Notes under the pieces: generated by a model
The model's database searches: none
What the model saw: only the letters and a program-made list of their open reading frames with translations
Told to the model about the DNA's origin: nothing
Part shown: piece by piece, positions 63,014 to 64,000 of the stretch
Layout of the letters: each line of letters begins with the position of its first letter
How positions within the stretch are numbered: the stretch's first letter is position 1
Assembly: GCA_033002965.1 (NCBI GenBank)
Contig: JAURVB010012933.1
Location: 1 to 64,000 of the forward strand
DNA: 64,000 bases
Origin: Piper betle
Taxonomy: Eukaryota > Streptophyta > Magnoliopsida > Piperales > Piperaceae
Direction: 5' to 3'
Program-made: the position numbers and the translations under genes

Positions 63014-64000
63014 ATGGAAACTTGTCGAATAGCGACCAAGTTCTGTACCCGTCGATATATTAATCTTTGCAAATTGAGTTATAGCTATCACTGCCCACCA
63101 TTAAGGAGGTCGATTTCGTCTGATGCTCCATTGGTGGAAGAAGATGTTGAAACGATTTACCGTATAGTTGCTACATCACCTGTTGATTGTGATGTCAAGG
63201 AATCATTGAAGAAAAGTGGGATTTTCCTGTCGAACGATTTGATAGACTGTGTTTTGAAGAGGGTCAGGTTCAGTCATGGTCATCCCCTTCGAGCACTTGA
63301 GTTCTTCAATTACACCAGCAAGAAAAAGGGCTTCTTTCATACCTCCTTTTCATATGATACCATGCTTTATATTCTCGGAAGGGGCCGGCTATTTGCTAAG
63401 ATTTGGGATGTTTTAGCTGAGATGCGTAAGAAGGATCGGTCTTTGATCACGCCTCGAACTCTTATGGTGGTGCTTGCCAGGGTTGCCAAGGTTTGCTCTG
63501 TGAGGATGACCGTGGAGAGTTTTAGGAAGTTTAAGAGATATGTTGGGGAACTTGATACTGCCTGCTACAATGCTTTGTTTAGGACTCTTGCACAAGAGAA
63601 AAGCATGAGTGATGCCAGAAATGTATATCATAGCCTCAAGCGTGAGTTCAGACCTAACTTGCAGTCTTTTAATATACTGTTATCGGGCTGGAAGTCGTCA
63701 GAAGATGCAGAAGGTTTTTTTGAGGAGATGATTGAGTTAGGTGTGAAGCCTGATTTGGTTTCCTATAATTGCTTGGTTGATGTTTACTGCAAGAGTCGAG
63801 AGATGGAAAAAGCACATAAGCTGGTTGAGAAGATGAGGGAGGAGGAAATATATCCCGACGTGTTTACTTACACCAGTATTATTGCTGGTCTGGGATTGAT
63901 TGGCCAGCCTGATAAGGCGAGAGATGTTCTCAAGGTAATGAAGGAGCACAGCTGCTATCCAGACGTTGCAGCATATAATGCAGTCATAAGGAACTTTTGT
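63014..64000 (+). CDS. P-class pentatricopeptide repeat protein, 3' partial
   Basis: 329 codons open to the window edge from the ATG at 63014 (METCRIATKFCTRRYINLCK). The basic, Ser/Arg-rich start fits a mitochondrial presequence. P-class PPR proteins bind organellar RNA, one base per repeat. Degenerate repeats occupy the middle; clear 35-residue repeats begin near residue 215: LQSFNILLSGWKSSEDAEGF ... GVKPD, LVSYNCLVDVYCKSREMEKA ... IYPD, VFTYTSIIAGLGLIGQPDKA ... CYPD, VAAYNAVIRNFC. No intron is needed. The rest lies right of the window, so any C-terminal domain is unseen. Confidence 0.9.
   Translation, partial: METCRIATKFCTRRYINLCKLSYSYHCPPLRRSISSDAPLVEEDVETIYRIVATSPVDCDVKESLKKSGIFLSNDLIDCVLKRVRFSHGHPLRALEFFNYTSKKKGFFHTSFSYDTMLYILGRGRLFAKIWDVLAEMRKKDRSLITPRTLMVVLARVAKVCSVRMTVESFRKFKRYVGELDTACYNALFRTLAQEKSMSDARNVYHSLKREFRPNLQSFNILLSGWKSSEDAEGFFEEMIELGVKPDLVSYNCLVDVYCKSREMEKAHKLVEKMREEEIYPDVFTYTSIIAGLGLIGQPDKARDVLKVMKEHSCYPDVAAYNAVIRNFC

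Overview
This window is nuclear DNA from a flowering plant. The genes carry GT-AG introns and belong to plant families (S-domain receptor kinase, plastid MscS-like channel, LARP6, CYP71-type P450, P-class PPR). Between them lie AT-rich spacers, (TA)n microsatellites, LTR retrotransposon remnants, hAT elements and an integrated pararetrovirus. Very GC-rich first exons in some genes next to AT-rich ones hint at a monocot, but this is inference. All exon joins below were worked out by hand from splice sites, reading phase and remembered family conservation; no alignment was run.

Layout. 1-3.2 kb: an S-domain receptor kinase running in from the left, in frame through seven exons. 4.1-6.6 kb: a small conserved plant protein on the minus strand, with a 5' UTR intron. 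6.6-10.6 kb: AT-rich spacer. 10.6-18.2 kb: an MSL2/3-type mechanosensitive channel in 12 coding exons, with a hAT element in one intron and an apparent one-base frameshift in its last exon. 18.5-19.0 kb: a (TA)n-flanked GC-rich element. 20.0-20.4 kb: a one-helix small membrane protein. 25.2-27.8 kb: LARP6 on the minus strand in 10 exons, again with an apparent one-base frameshift, near its start.

28.9-30.1 kb: a tandem repeat array split by a second (TA)n-flanked GC-rich element. 30.7-33.1 kb: a CYP71-type P450 pseudogene broken by two copies of one hAT element, each with its own 8-bp target duplication. 33.8-34.4 kb: a tail-anchored coiled-coil protein on the minus strand. 35.2-41.2 kb: a decayed endogenous pararetrovirus split by a 3.0-kb solo LTR. 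42.0-44.1 kb: a DHH-superfamily-like protein on the minus strand in eight exons.

47.0-52.7 kb: a solo LTR on the minus strand with a younger solo LTR of the same family nested in it. 54.5-56.5 kb: a 2-kb hAT element carrying a 15-bp minisatellite. 57.5-58.2 kb: an acidic-tailed coiled-coil protein. 60.5-61.6 kb: a hAT transposase relic. 61.6-62.6 kb: two more (TA)n-associated elements. 63.0 kb to the end: the N-terminal part of a mitochondrial-type PPR protein.

The host genes look like unrelated single genes and not a pathway cluster. The most distinctive biology is in the mobile DNA: GC-rich, strand-asymmetric cores recur inside unrelated element types, and a DNA segment is shared between a hAT family and an LTR family.
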